Below the pieces are notes generated by a model that searched no databases, was not told the DNA's origin, and was given only the letters and a program-made list of their open reading frames with translations. Of a DNA stretch of 6,128 bases, positions 1-5,787 are shown in pieces. Made by a program: the position numbers and the translations under genes. The stretch spans positions 1-6,128 of the forward strand of contig CAJTYN010000121.1 of assembly GCA_910584115.1 (NCBI GenBank), written 5' to 3'. The number at the start of each line of letters is the position of its first letter. Position 1 is the stretch's first letter. The stretch is from an uncultured Lachnospiraceae bacterium (GTDB lineage Bacteria > Bacillota > Clostridia > Lachnospirales > Lachnospiraceae).

Positions 1-53
1 GCATGGATGATGGGATGAACGCAGATGAAGGACTGGAGGGTATAGATGGATAA
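1..53 (+). CDS. Possible 3' end of an upstream gene (partial, unidentified)
   Basis: The third reading frame is open from the window edge to a TAA at 51-53 and would end in an acidic tail, ...NADEGLEGIDG. Its stop codon lies inside the first codons of the methyltransferase gene that starts at 46, so the two would overlap by 8 bases, an arrangement typical of translationally coupled operon partners. In this family the upstream partner is often a corrinoid protein, but nothing in these 16 codons identifies one. The other two + frames are closed by stops at 8-10 and 16-18. The call rests only on an open frame and the overlap geometry, so it may be chance. Confidence 0.3.
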   Translation, partial: MDDGMNADEGLEGIDG

Positions 54-1470
54 AGCGGTCAGAGAGATCCATAGAGCGTCTATGGAGATCGCGGAGAAGA
101 TAGGGATCAGGTATCATTCTGCCCGGGCGCAGGAGATCTTGAAAGAGCACAAGATCAAGGTCGAAGACGGAGTTGCGTATTTTACTGAAGACCAGCTGAT
201 GGGCTGGGTGAAAAAGGCCCCCGCTGATTTCACATGGTATGCGAGGGATCCGCAGTACGATGTACAGATCGGAAAAGGCATCTCCAATCCCGCGCCGGGG
301 TATGGGGCGCCGCTGATCATGGACGCGGATGGGAATAAGCGAAAAGCCCTGATGGAGGATTATTTATCTATGTGCCGGATCGTCCAGGCTAACCCGGACT
401 TTTCCATAAACGGCGGGATCATCGTGCAGCCGGACGATGTCCCTCCGGAGGATTCGGTATTGCTCATGTTCTATGCGTCGTACCTGATGTCGGATAAATG
501 TCTGCTGACCGGTTCTGGGGACAGGGCGCAGATGGAGGATCTGATGAAAATGGTGTCGATCGCGTTTGGCGGCAGCGAGAGCCTGATCGATAAGCCCCGG
601 GTATTGACGATCGTCAATACAAATACGCCGCTGCAGATGGATGGCAGGATGACAGATACGCTGGAAATATTCGCAGAACATGGACAGCCATTTGCGGTCA
701 CGTCGGGCGCTATGGCGGGGTCGACTTCCCCTATGACGCTGGCCGGGACATTGGCCGTTGCAAATGCTGAAGTCCTCTCAGCGATCGCATATGCACAGAT
801 GATCCGCCCGGGAACGCCGCTTTTATATGCGACACAGTGTGAAACGGCGGATATGAGGAATGCCGCGGCGGCGATCGGTTCCCCAGAAGGGGCGCTGTGT
901 TATCGCTTTAGTGCGGAGATGTCCAGACACTATGGGCTTCCATGCCGCGGGGGCGGCTGCATCACCGATGCAAAAAAAATGGATGTGCAGGCGGGCTATG
1001 AGTCCATGATGACATGCCTGGCGGCCATGGAGAATAAAGTGGATCTGATGATCCACAGCTGCGGTATCATAGACAGTTATGCATGTATGTCATACGAGAA
1101 GATGATGGTGGATTTTGAGATCATCCGTTATGCCAAACGCATTGAGAAAGGGATCTCTTTGGGGGGCGAGACGATACCGATGGATGTGATCCGTGAAGTC
1201 GGGCATGGTGGCCAGTATCTGCTTGAGGAACATACATTGGAATACTGCAGAGAAGAGCCTTGTCTCCCAACGATCAGTGCGAGAGGGAGCGTGAACGCAA
1301 CAGCTGTGGAAGATAGCATCGCACAATGTTTGGAAGAGTATAAAACTTCGCCCATGACAGTGCATGTGGAACCGCAGATCAAGGAGCAGCTGAGAGCGTT
1401 TTTGCAGCAGAAAGGCATAGATGCCGGTCTGTTGGATAAGATCGATGCCTGCGCAGGCATGGATCGCTGA
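46..1470 (+). CDS. MttB-superfamily (trimethylamine methyltransferase-like) corrinoid methyltransferase, non-pyrrolysine
   Basis: This 474-residue protein belongs to the MttB superfamily, cytoplasmic TIM-barrel enzymes that move a methyl group from a quaternary or tertiary amine to the Co(I) corrinoid of a partner protein. Family features seen are the N-terminal segment with a KKAPADFTWYARDP motif (about residues 56-69), a Gly-rich core GGGCITDAKKMDVQAGYE near residue 302, and SCGIIDSY near 338 followed by MSYEKMMVDFEI. Length matches the family. Start ATG 46 is chosen because GGAGGG lies 5 bases upstream. No in-frame TAG is present, so it is not a pyrrolysine-dependent trimethylamine enzyme. 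Known non-pyrrolysine relatives demethylate glycine betaine (MtgB), carnitine (MtcB), proline betaine (MtpB) or gamma-butyrobetaine (MtyB). The substrate here cannot be assigned, and no corrinoid protein or reactivase gene lies in the window. The gene may be the last of an operon that starts to the left. Confidence 0.9.
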   Translation: MDKAVREIHRASMEIAEKIGIRYHSARAQEILKEHKIKVEDGVAYFTEDQLMGWVKKAPADFTWYARDPQYDVQIGKGISNPAPGYGAPLIMDADGNKRKALMEDYLSMCRIVQANPDFSINGGIIVQPDDVPPEDSVLLMFYASYLMSDKCLLTGSGDRAQMEDLMKMVSIAFGGSESLIDKPRVLTIVNTNTPLQMDGRMTDTLEIFAEHGQPFAVTSGAMAGSTSPMTLAGTLAVANAEVLSAIAYAQMIRPGTPLLYATQCETADMRNAAAAIGSPEGALCYRFSAEMSRHYGLPCRGGGCITDAKKMDVQAGYESMMTCLAAMENKVDLMIHSCGIIDSYACMSYEKMMVDFEIIRYAKRIEKGISLGGETIPMDVIREVGHGGQYLLEEHTLEYCREEPCLPTISARGSVNATAVEDSIAQCLEEYKTSPMTVHVEPQIKEQLRAFLQQKGIDAGLLDKIDACAGMDR

Positions 1471-1481
1471 TATCTGACAGA

Positions 1482-1522
1482 AAGACCACCCTTACATGAT
1501 AAACGGCGTGAAGGGTGGTCTT
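1482..1522 (+). terminator. Hairpin after the mttB-like gene, probable terminator
   Basis: A perfect 12-bp stem (AAGACCACCCTT at 1482-1493 paired with AAGGGTGGTCTT at 1511-1522) encloses a 17-base loop and starts 11 bases after the methyltransferase stop. The stem is long enough to end transcription, but it is followed by GATCC rather than a run of T, so it may be a weak or factor-assisted terminator, or an mRNA 3'-end stabiliser. Confidence 0.6.
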
Positions 1523-1755
1523 GATCCTATGTTTGGATCCTGGGGGCGAATACATCAGCCTGGAGATCAGATGTAAAAGAAAAAGCGCCAGGACCGCTAG
1601 GGATCATTCAGCTTTTCCCAACAAGAATGCTTTTACAGAGTAAAGCATAACAAAGGTCACAAAAACAGGCGGATATCCAAGAGAAAAATTGAGCACGATA
1701 CACAATGAGAACAGACATGAGGGGCGGGGGCGCGGTCAGAGTGGCCAGTGATTCC
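1523..1755. other. Intergenic stretch without a convincing gene
   Basis: No intact gene is supported between the methyltransferase hairpin and the gdhA promoter. On the - strand, the frame ending at a TGA at 1604-1606 reads as a hydrophobic protein tail (FSLGYPPVFVTFVMLYSVKA followed by FLLGKAE, about 1607-1690). That frame is closed upstream by a stop at 1736-1738, with a different open frame running on from there. Beyond the stop, a small AGCG/CGCT hairpin (1584-1598) is followed on the - strand by TTTTTCTTTT. This could be a frameshifted remnant of a membrane protein gene with its terminator, but it could equally be chance. Confidence 0.3.
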
Positions 1756-1784
1756 TTGCCTTTTTCGCGGATCTCATATATAAT
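1756..1784 (+). promoter_or_regulatory. Sigma-70-type promoter of gdhA
   Basis: A -35 box TTGCCT (1756-1761) and a perfect -10 box TATAAT (1779-1784) are separated by the optimal 17 bases. Transcription would start near 1791, giving a short leader of about 40 bases before the gdhA ATG. No operator or riboswitch-like structure was recognised in the leader. Confidence 0.75.
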
Positions 1785-1832
1785 ATCTTCGATAAAAAAA
1801 CAAAACCGACCAGAACAAGGGGGTAAGATATC

Positions 1833-3167
1833 ATGTCTTATACAGAAGAAGTCTATGCAAGAGTCGTCGAGAAAAACCCAGGCGAGCCGGAATTCCATCA
1901 GGCGGTCAAAGAAGTCCTGGAGAGCCTTTCGAAGGTGATCGACGCCAATGAAGCTGAATATCGCAAGATGGCTGTCTTAGAGCGCCTGGTAGAGCCGGAG
2001 CGCATCATTTCCTTCCGCGTACCGTGGGTGGACGACGAAGGTCAGGTACAGGTCAACAAAGGCTATCGTGTACAGTTCAACAGCGCGATCGGACCCTACA
2101 AGGGCGGTCTGCGTTTCCATCCGTCCGTAAACCAGGGCGTCTTAAAATTCCTGGGCTTTGAGCAGATCTTCAAAAATTCCCTGACCGGTCTGCCCATCGG
2201 CGGCGGCAAAGGCGGTTCCGATTTTGATCCCAAAGGAAAGTCCGACGGCGAAGTGATGCGTTTCTGCCAGAGCTTCATGACGGAATTGTGCAAACACATC
2301 GGCGCGGATCAGGACGTACCGGCCGGGGATATCGGCGTGGGCGCACGGGAGATCGGGTTCCTTTACGGACAGTATAAACGCATCACCGGACTGTACGAAG
2401 GCGTCCTCACCGGAAAGGGCCTCGCCTACGGCGGTTCACTGATCCGTACGCAGGCCACAGGATATGGCCTGGTCTATCTCCTGGACGAGATGCTCAAGCA
2501 CCACAAGAACACCATCGAAGGAAAGACCGTCCTGGTATCCGGTTCCGGCAACGTGGCGATCTACGCCGTAGAGAAAGTCCATCAGCTGGGCGGCAAAGTC
2601 GTTGCAATGAGCGACTCCAATGGGTATATCCACGATCCCAACGGCATCAACCTGGATGTTGTCAAGGACATCAAGGAAGTCCGCCGCGGACGTATCAAAG
2701 AATATGTGGAGAAAGTCTCCGGGGCCACTTACACAGAAGGCAAAGGCATCTGGTCTGTTCCCTGCGACATCGCTCTTCCCTGTGCGACACAGAACGAGCT
2801 GAACCTGGACGATGCAAAACAGCTGAAAGAGGGCGGCTGCTTCTGCGTGGCAGAAGGCGCGAACATGCCGACCACACTGGACGCCACAGAGTTCATCCTG
2901 GAAAACGGCATGCTGTTCCTGCCCGGAAAAGCGGCCAACGCGGGCGGCGTAGCCACCTCAGCCCTGGAGATGAGTCAGAACTCTCTGCGCTTGAGCTGGA
3001 CAGAAGAGGAAGTGGATCAGAGACTGCAGCAGATCATGAAAGATATCTTTGCAAAATGCGAGGAAGCTGCGAGGCGTTATGGCATGGAAGGCAATTACGT
3101 GGCGGGCGCCAATATCGCGGGATTTGAGAAGGTCATCGACGCGATGAGAGCGCAGGGCATCGTATAA
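1833..3167 (+). CDS. gdhA: NADP-specific glutamate dehydrogenase
   Basis: This cytoplasmic enzyme interconverts 2-oxoglutarate plus ammonia and glutamate, and with NADPH it mainly assimilates ammonia. The 444-residue length fits the hexameric class (about 450). Substrate-site residues line up one position later than in the Clostridium symbiosum enzyme: K90 in GPYKGGLRFHP, K114 in QIFKNS, catalytic K126 in PIGGGKGGSDFDP, catalytic D166 in PAGDIGVGARE and S381 in LEMSQNS. The C-terminal half is the Rossmann domain, with the dinucleotide loop SGSGNVA at 236-242. The MSDSNG segment at 259-264 resembles the Asp-Ser of NADP-type enzymes, so NADP is preferred, but this is inference. Start ATG 1833 has AAGGGGG 9 bases upstream. 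The gene has its own promoter and terminator, so it is monocistronic. No odd residues or breaks were seen. Confidence 0.97.
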   Translation: MSYTEEVYARVVEKNPGEPEFHQAVKEVLESLSKVIDANEAEYRKMAVLERLVEPERIISFRVPWVDDEGQVQVNKGYRVQFNSAIGPYKGGLRFHPSVNQGVLKFLGFEQIFKNSLTGLPIGGGKGGSDFDPKGKSDGEVMRFCQSFMTELCKHIGADQDVPAGDIGVGAREIGFLYGQYKRITGLYEGVLTGKGLAYGGSLIRTQATGYGLVYLLDEMLKHHKNTIEGKTVLVSGSGNVAIYAVEKVHQLGGKVVAMSDSNGYIHDPNGINLDVVKDIKEVRRGRIKEYVEKVSGATYTEGKGIWSVPCDIALPCATQNELNLDDAKQLKEGGCFCVAEGANMPTTLDATEFILENGMLFLPGKAANAGGVATSALEMSQNSLRLSWTEEEVDQRLQQIMKDIFAKCEEAARRYGMEGNYVAGANIAGFEKVIDAMRAQGIV

Positions 3168-3188
3168 AACACATTCTATTTTAAGAAG

Positions 3189-3235
3189 AAAATGCCGGAG
3201 GGCTGTCCGAAGAGGAGCAGTCCCCGGCATTTTTT
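3189..3235 (+). terminator. Strong intrinsic terminator of gdhA
   Basis: AAAATGCCGG (3189-3198) pairs with CCGGCATTTT (3224-3233). The stem continues inward past one bulged A (3199) through GGGCTG/CAGTCC (3200-3205 with 3218-3223), for about 16 pairs including one G-T. The + strand tail is TTTTTT (3230-3235). It begins about 20 bases after the gdhA stop and separates gdhA from the recombinase gene. Confidence 0.92.
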
Positions 3236-3284
3236 CATGGATGGGCATCCTGTCGGATCTGCGCGGATAATGACATATTCAGTC

Positions 3285-3313
3285 TTTACAACGCGGCTAT
3301 TTTGATCTATTAT
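3285..3313 (+). promoter_or_regulatory. Sigma-70-type promoter of the tyrosine recombinase gene
   Basis: TTTACA (3285-3290) and TATTAT (3308-3313) are separated by 17 bases. Transcription would start near 3320, leaving a leader of under 20 bases that carries the GAGGAG ribosome site at 3324-3329. Because the gdhA terminator lies just upstream, this promoter would make the recombinase an independent unit. Confidence 0.6.
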
Positions 3314-3337
3314 TATCTTATATGAGGAGAAGATCAA

Positions 3338-4192
3338 ATGGAACTGAAGATCAACAAAGTGGCCATGCTGGAGCGATTTGAAAAAGAGATGACCGCCAGC
3401 GAACTGAGCCGGGCCACGATCGGTAAGTATCTGCGGGATGCCGCCGGATTCATGGACTATGCCGGGGAGGGCGCCGTGATCACCAAAGACCTGGTCATCG
3501 CTTATAAGCAGAACCTCAGACAGACACATGCGGTGACCAGCATCAATTCGATGATCGCCGCCATAAATTGTTTCCTGCGTGCTGTAGGGTGCGGCGACTG
3601 CGTGGTGCGGGCGTATAAGATACAGCGGCCCACATTTCGTGAAAAAGACCGCGAACTGACAAAAGAAGAATACGTCCGTCTGCTCAGGACCGCCCTGGCC
3701 AAAGGAAAACTGCGCCTCTGTCTGATCATGGAGACGATCGGGGCTACCGGGATACGGATCAGCGAGCTGCCGTTCATCACAGTGGAGGCTGTCCATGCCC
3801 GCCAGACGAAAGTGTCCCTCAAGGGCAAGACCCGGACCGTGATCCTGCCGGCGGATCTGTGCAGCGAGCTGGAATATTACATCAAAGCCCAGGGGATCCG
3901 ATCCGGCAGCGTCTTCATCACCCGCAACGGAAAACAGGTGGACAGGAGCAATGTCCTCCATGAGATGAAGGCTCTCTGCAAAGAAGCGCAGGTGGAAGAG
4001 AGCAAAGTCTTTCCCCATAATCTGCGCCACCTCTTTGCGACCACTTACTATAGGATGGAAAAGGATGTCTGCCATCTGGCCGATCTGCTGGGGCACTCCA
4101 GCATCAACACCACCCGGGTCTATACGCTGGTCAGCTGCGAGGAACAGGAAGAGCAGATCAATGGGCTGGGATTGTGCTGTCTGAAGGTATGA
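3338..4192 (+). CDS. Tyrosine-type site-specific recombinase/integrase (XerC/D-like)
   Basis: This 284-residue protein has the two-domain layout of phage-integrase-family recombinases: an N-terminal SAM-like core-binding domain (about residues 5-100) and a C-terminal catalytic domain (about 105-275). All catalytic positions are visible: R140 in GATGIRISEL, a Lys at 162 or 164 in LKGKTR, H227 and R230 in PHNLRHLFA, H253 in LLGHSSINTTR, and nucleophile Y262 in RVYTLV. It should cut and rejoin DNA through a 3'-phosphotyrosine. ATG 3338 has GAGGAG 8 bases upstream. It lies between housekeeping units, with no excisionase, phage gene, tRNA or evident attachment site beside it. It could be a resident Xer-like enzyme, a domesticated integrase, or a DNA-inversion enzyme acting elsewhere. 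It is probably not the chromosome-dimer XerC/D itself, because no such context is present. Confidence 0.93.
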   Translation: MELKINKVAMLERFEKEMTASELSRATIGKYLRDAAGFMDYAGEGAVITKDLVIAYKQNLRQTHAVTSINSMIAAINCFLRAVGCGDCVVRAYKIQRPTFREKDRELTKEEYVRLLRTALAKGKLRLCLIMETIGATGIRISELPFITVEAVHARQTKVSLKGKTRTVILPADLCSELEYYIKAQGIRSGSVFITRNGKQVDRSNVLHEMKALCKEAQVEESKVFPHNLRHLFATTYYRMEKDVCHLADLLGHSSINTTRVYTLVSCEEQEEQINGLGLCCLKV

Positions 4193-4212
4193 GCTGAAAG
4201 ATCCTTGCATCG

Positions 4213-4257
4213 AAAAAAGCCTCCGAAAACACTGAGTCTTCGGGGGCTTTTGCTTTT
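4213..4257. terminator. Bidirectional terminator shared by the recombinase gene and rpsI
   Basis: AAAAGCCTCCGAA (4215-4227) pairs with TTCGGGGGCTTTT (4239-4251): 13 pairs with one G-T and an 11-base loop. The + strand continues as TTTTGCTTTT, ending the recombinase transcript. The - strand continues through six T (complement of 4213-4218), ending the rplM-rpsI transcript. The rpsI stop codon is only about 14 bases from the hairpin. Confidence 0.93.
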
Positions 4258-4264
4258 CGTGGGA

Positions 4265-4657
4265 CTAACGTTTGGAGAACTGCGGCGCACGGCGCGCTGC
4301 TTTGAGGCCGTATTTCTTACGTTCTTTCATCCTCGGATCCCTGGTCAGGTATCCGGCGGATTTCAGTACGGGCCTGAAATCGCTGTCAGCTTCCAAGAGT
4401 GCGCGGGCGATGCCGTGACGGATCGCACCAGCTTGTCCGGTAAAGCCGCCGCCGCGGACATTTACCAATACATCGTATTTATCGAGAGTCTCCGTAGCGA
4501 CCAGCGGCTGGCGGACAACGACTTTCAGAGTCTCTTCCCGCAGATAGTCGTCGATATCTCTCTTATTGATCGTGATCTTGCCTGTGCCCGGCATCAGATA
4601 TACACGTGCGACTGATTTCTTCCTTCTCCCTGTTCCATAAAATCTTGCGTTATCCAA
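4265..4657 (-). CDS. rpsI: 30S ribosomal protein S9 (TTG start)
   Basis: Protein S9 of the small ribosomal subunit, 130 residues as usual for bacteria. Recognisable parts are the N-terminal YGTGRRKKSVARVYLMPG (from residue 7), the central VRGGGFTGQAGAIRHGIARA, and the basic C-terminal tail ending RRAPQFSKR, whose last residues reach the peptidyl-tRNA site in the ribosome. The first codon is TTG: the complement of 4655-4657 reads TTG-GAT-AAC, and AGGAGG (4667-4672) sits 9 bases upstream. No better ATG lies near, so this start is well supported. It follows rplM after 17 bases that hold little more than the ribosome site, so it is co-transcribed with rplM from the promoter at 5210-5238. Confidence 0.98.
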   Translation of the reverse strand: MDNARFYGTGRRKKSVARVYLMPGTGKITINKRDIDDYLREETLKVVVRQPLVATETLDKYDVLVNVRGGGFTGQAGAIRHGIARALLEADSDFRPVLKSAGYLTRDPRMKERKKYGLKAARRAPQFSKR

Positions 4658-4674
4658 TCTTCCCTACCTCCTCA

Positions 4675-5103
4675 CTAAAATGTCAATGTCTCCGGTTTCT
4701 GAGCTGCGTGCTTGTGTTCCGGTCCTGCGTACACAAATAATTTCCGATACATCTTCCTTCCCAGAGGACCTTTTGGGAGCATGCCTTTGATGGCCAGCTC
4801 TAATACACGTTCCGGTTTCTTTGCTAACATCTCACTCAGTGTAGTCTCTTTCATCCCGCCCACATATCCGGAATGACGGTAGTAGATCTTCTGAGATAAT
4901 TTCTTCCCTGTCACCTTGATCTTCTCTGCGTTCGTGATGATCACATAGTCGCCTGTGTCCACATGGGGTGTGAACTCTGGTCTGTGTTTCCCTCTTAAGA
5001 TCTTGGCCACTTCAGATGCCAAGCGGCCCAATGTGCGCCCTTCTGCATCCACTACATACCATTTTCTCTCAATCTTATCTGGATTGGCCATATATGTTTT
5101 CAT
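4675..5103 (-). CDS. rplM: 50S ribosomal protein L13
   Basis: Protein L13, an early-assembly protein of the large ribosomal subunit, 142 residues as in most bacteria. Diagnostic segments are the N-terminal WYVVDAEGRTLGRLASEVAK (residues 15-34), LRGKHRPEFTPHVDTGDYV, and the C-terminal KGMLPKGPLGRKMYRKLFVY with YAGPEHKHAAQKPE. The ATG at 5101-5103 has GGAGGG 7 bases upstream (complement of 5111-5116). It is the first gene of the conserved rplM-rpsI pair. The leader between the promoter and this start is about 100 bases and contains a hairpin that may mediate L13 feedback control. Confidence 0.98.
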   Translation of the reverse strand: MKTYMANPDKIERKWYVVDAEGRTLGRLASEVAKILRGKHRPEFTPHVDTGDYVIITNAEKIKVTGKKLSQKIYYRHSGYVGGMKETTLSEMLAKKPERVLELAIKGMLPKGPLGRKMYRKLFVYAGPEHKHAAQKPETLTF

Positions 5104-5152
5104 GGTTTTTCCCTCCTGGATCTGTCAACGATATTCTTCAATCTATTCATGT

Positions 5153-5188
5153 AAAATGCCTTTACCGGGGCTGTGGTCAAAGCATTTT
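5153..5188 (-). promoter_or_regulatory. Leader hairpin upstream of rplM, candidate L13 autoregulatory element
   Basis: On the - strand, AAAATGC (complement of 5182-5188) pairs with GCATTTT (complement of 5153-5159). The stem can continue through TTT/AAA and ACC/GGT with single bulged G residues to an 8-base loop. It lies within the roughly 100-base leader, about 50 bases before the rplM start. Firmicutes rplM genes are known to carry an L13 leader motif with this role and position. I have not matched the motif itself, so the assignment is inference from the location and fold. Confidence 0.45.
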
Positions 5189-5209
5189 CCAGTAATCTCA
5201 TACCGGTTC

Positions 5210-5238
5210 ATTATAGTATAGGAAGATCTGACTGTCAA
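5210..5238 (-). promoter_or_regulatory. Exact-consensus sigma-70 promoter of rplM-rpsI
   Basis: On the - strand, TTGACA (complement of 5233-5238) and TATAAT (complement of 5210-5215) are separated by exactly 17 bases, matching the housekeeping consensus at all twelve positions, as expected for ribosomal protein genes. Transcription would start near 5203. The promoter is bracketed by two ACCGGTT copies at 5202-5208 and 5238-5244. Confidence 0.88.
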
Positions 5239-5327
5239 CCGGTTTTGGCAGATTCAGGGACGTTTTTTCGGGAAACTGTAAAAAGGGCTGCCCGCGCATA
5301 TCGAGAGGATGCCGGACTGAATGGCCT

Positions 5328-5355
5328 TCTAATTCCCTCAGACTATGCATAGATT
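5328..5355 (+). promoter_or_regulatory. Possible sigma-E-like promoter of spoIIID
   Basis: CATAGATT (5348-5355) resembles the CATAnnnT -10 element of mother-cell sigma-E promoters, and an AT-rich CTAATT (5329-5334) lies at about the right distance upstream for a weak -35. SpoIIID genes are normally transcribed by sigma-E. The match is loose and rests mainly on the expected regulation of this family. Confidence 0.25.
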
Positions 5356-5383
5356 GTAAAAACAGTTCATTTAGGGGATGTTT

Positions 5384-5563
5384 TTGAAAGATTATATTGA
5401 AGAGCGGGCTGTGAAGATCGCTCATTATATCATCGACTCCAAAGCGACTGTAAGGCAGACGGCGAAAAAATTTGGGATAAGTAAGAGTACCGTACATATG
5501 GTAGTCTTAAAATGGAACGGTCTGTGTTTGTCATACAATGACTCTGTATGTGCGTCTATTTAG
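5384..5563 (+). pseudogene. spoIIID: SpoIIID, truncated or frameshifted inside the DNA-binding helix
   Basis: SpoIIID is a small mother-cell DNA-binding regulator that switches the sigma-E to sigma-K programme in sporulation. Residues 1-38, from KDYIEERAVKIAHYIIDSK through TVRQTAKKFGISKSTVH, match the family closely and include most of its helix-turn-helix. After His38 (CAT 5495-5497) the expected KD(V/L)T-E/D-RL and the basic C-terminal helix are replaced by MVVLKWNGLCLS..., ending at TAG 5561-5563. The product would be 59 residues against the usual 85-93, with a broken recognition helix and no C-terminal half, so it should not function. A TTG start at 5384 is preferred: AGGGGA (5373-5378) is 5 bases upstream, while the in-frame ATG at 5378 lies within that site. 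A faint +1-frame resemblance (RLFRDI near 5553) hints at decay rather than clean replacement, but is weak. Confidence 0.8.
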
Positions 5564-5588
5564 GGATATCATGAGTAAGATCCAGAAA

Positions 5589-5632
5589 ATATCCATGGAC
5601 AGGATCCGTAGATGGATCTGGCCCATGGATAT
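5589..5632. repeat. Long inverted repeat between the converging spoIIID and rpn remnants
   Basis: ATATCCATGG (5589-5598) is matched perfectly by CCATGGATAT (5623-5632). Inside, CAG/CTG and ATCC/GGAT extend the stem with a small internal loop and one bulge, to a six-base loop GTAGAT. On the - strand the hairpin is followed by TTTCT, so it could end transcription of the Rpn tail ORF. It lacks a good T run on the + strand. Alternatives are a remnant end of a small mobile element or an mRNA-stabilising fold. Confidence 0.55.
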
Positions 5633-5641
5633 GTATCGTTT

Positions 5642-5787
5642 GATCAGTCGTCTATGGCTATGTTCTTTCTTTTTGAGATACCTTCGACCATCTGTTCATC
5701 CAGATTTAAGAGCAGAGTAGTCTGTTTGACACTTTTCGTGTTTGTCAGTGCGTTCACGACCATCCGTTCGATCCCCTGGGCAAATCC
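5642..5787. repeat. Direct repeat, copy 1 of an rpn 3'-end duplication
   Basis: This 146-base segment aligns without gaps to 5983-6128 at an offset of 341 bases; a hand count gives about 119 identical positions. It covers the stop codon and the last 47 codons of the Rpn tail. Substitutions mostly keep the reading frame and protein sequence, so both copies probably evolved as coding DNA after duplicating. Confidence 0.9.

Noticed and set aside
46..1470. Pyrrolysine-dependent trimethylamine methyltransferase (mttB with amber codon)
   Set aside because: The frame is full length with no internal TAG and ends with TGA, so no amber read-through is needed.
3176..4210. Long open frame of 344 codons on the - strand opposite the recombinase gene
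   Set aside because: The + strand protein shows every catalytic residue of tyrosine recombinases, while the antisense product has no recognisable domain, begins inside a terminator and has no clear ribosome site. It is a shadow of GC-biased codons.
5191..5353. Open + frame reading TFFRETVKRAARAYRED and ending TAG before spoIIID
   Set aside because: It looked like a protein tail, but it has no start codon, runs through the consensus rplM promoter and matches nothing I recognise.
5198..5497. 99-codon - strand frame across the spoIIID remnant and rplM promoter
   Set aside because: It is antisense to recognisable SpoIIID sequence and ends within the rplM promoter; no family resemblance and no ribosome site.
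5532..5550. CATACA/TGTATG hairpin within the spoIIID remnant as a terminator
   Set aside because: Only six AT-rich pairs, inside the reading frame and without a T run.
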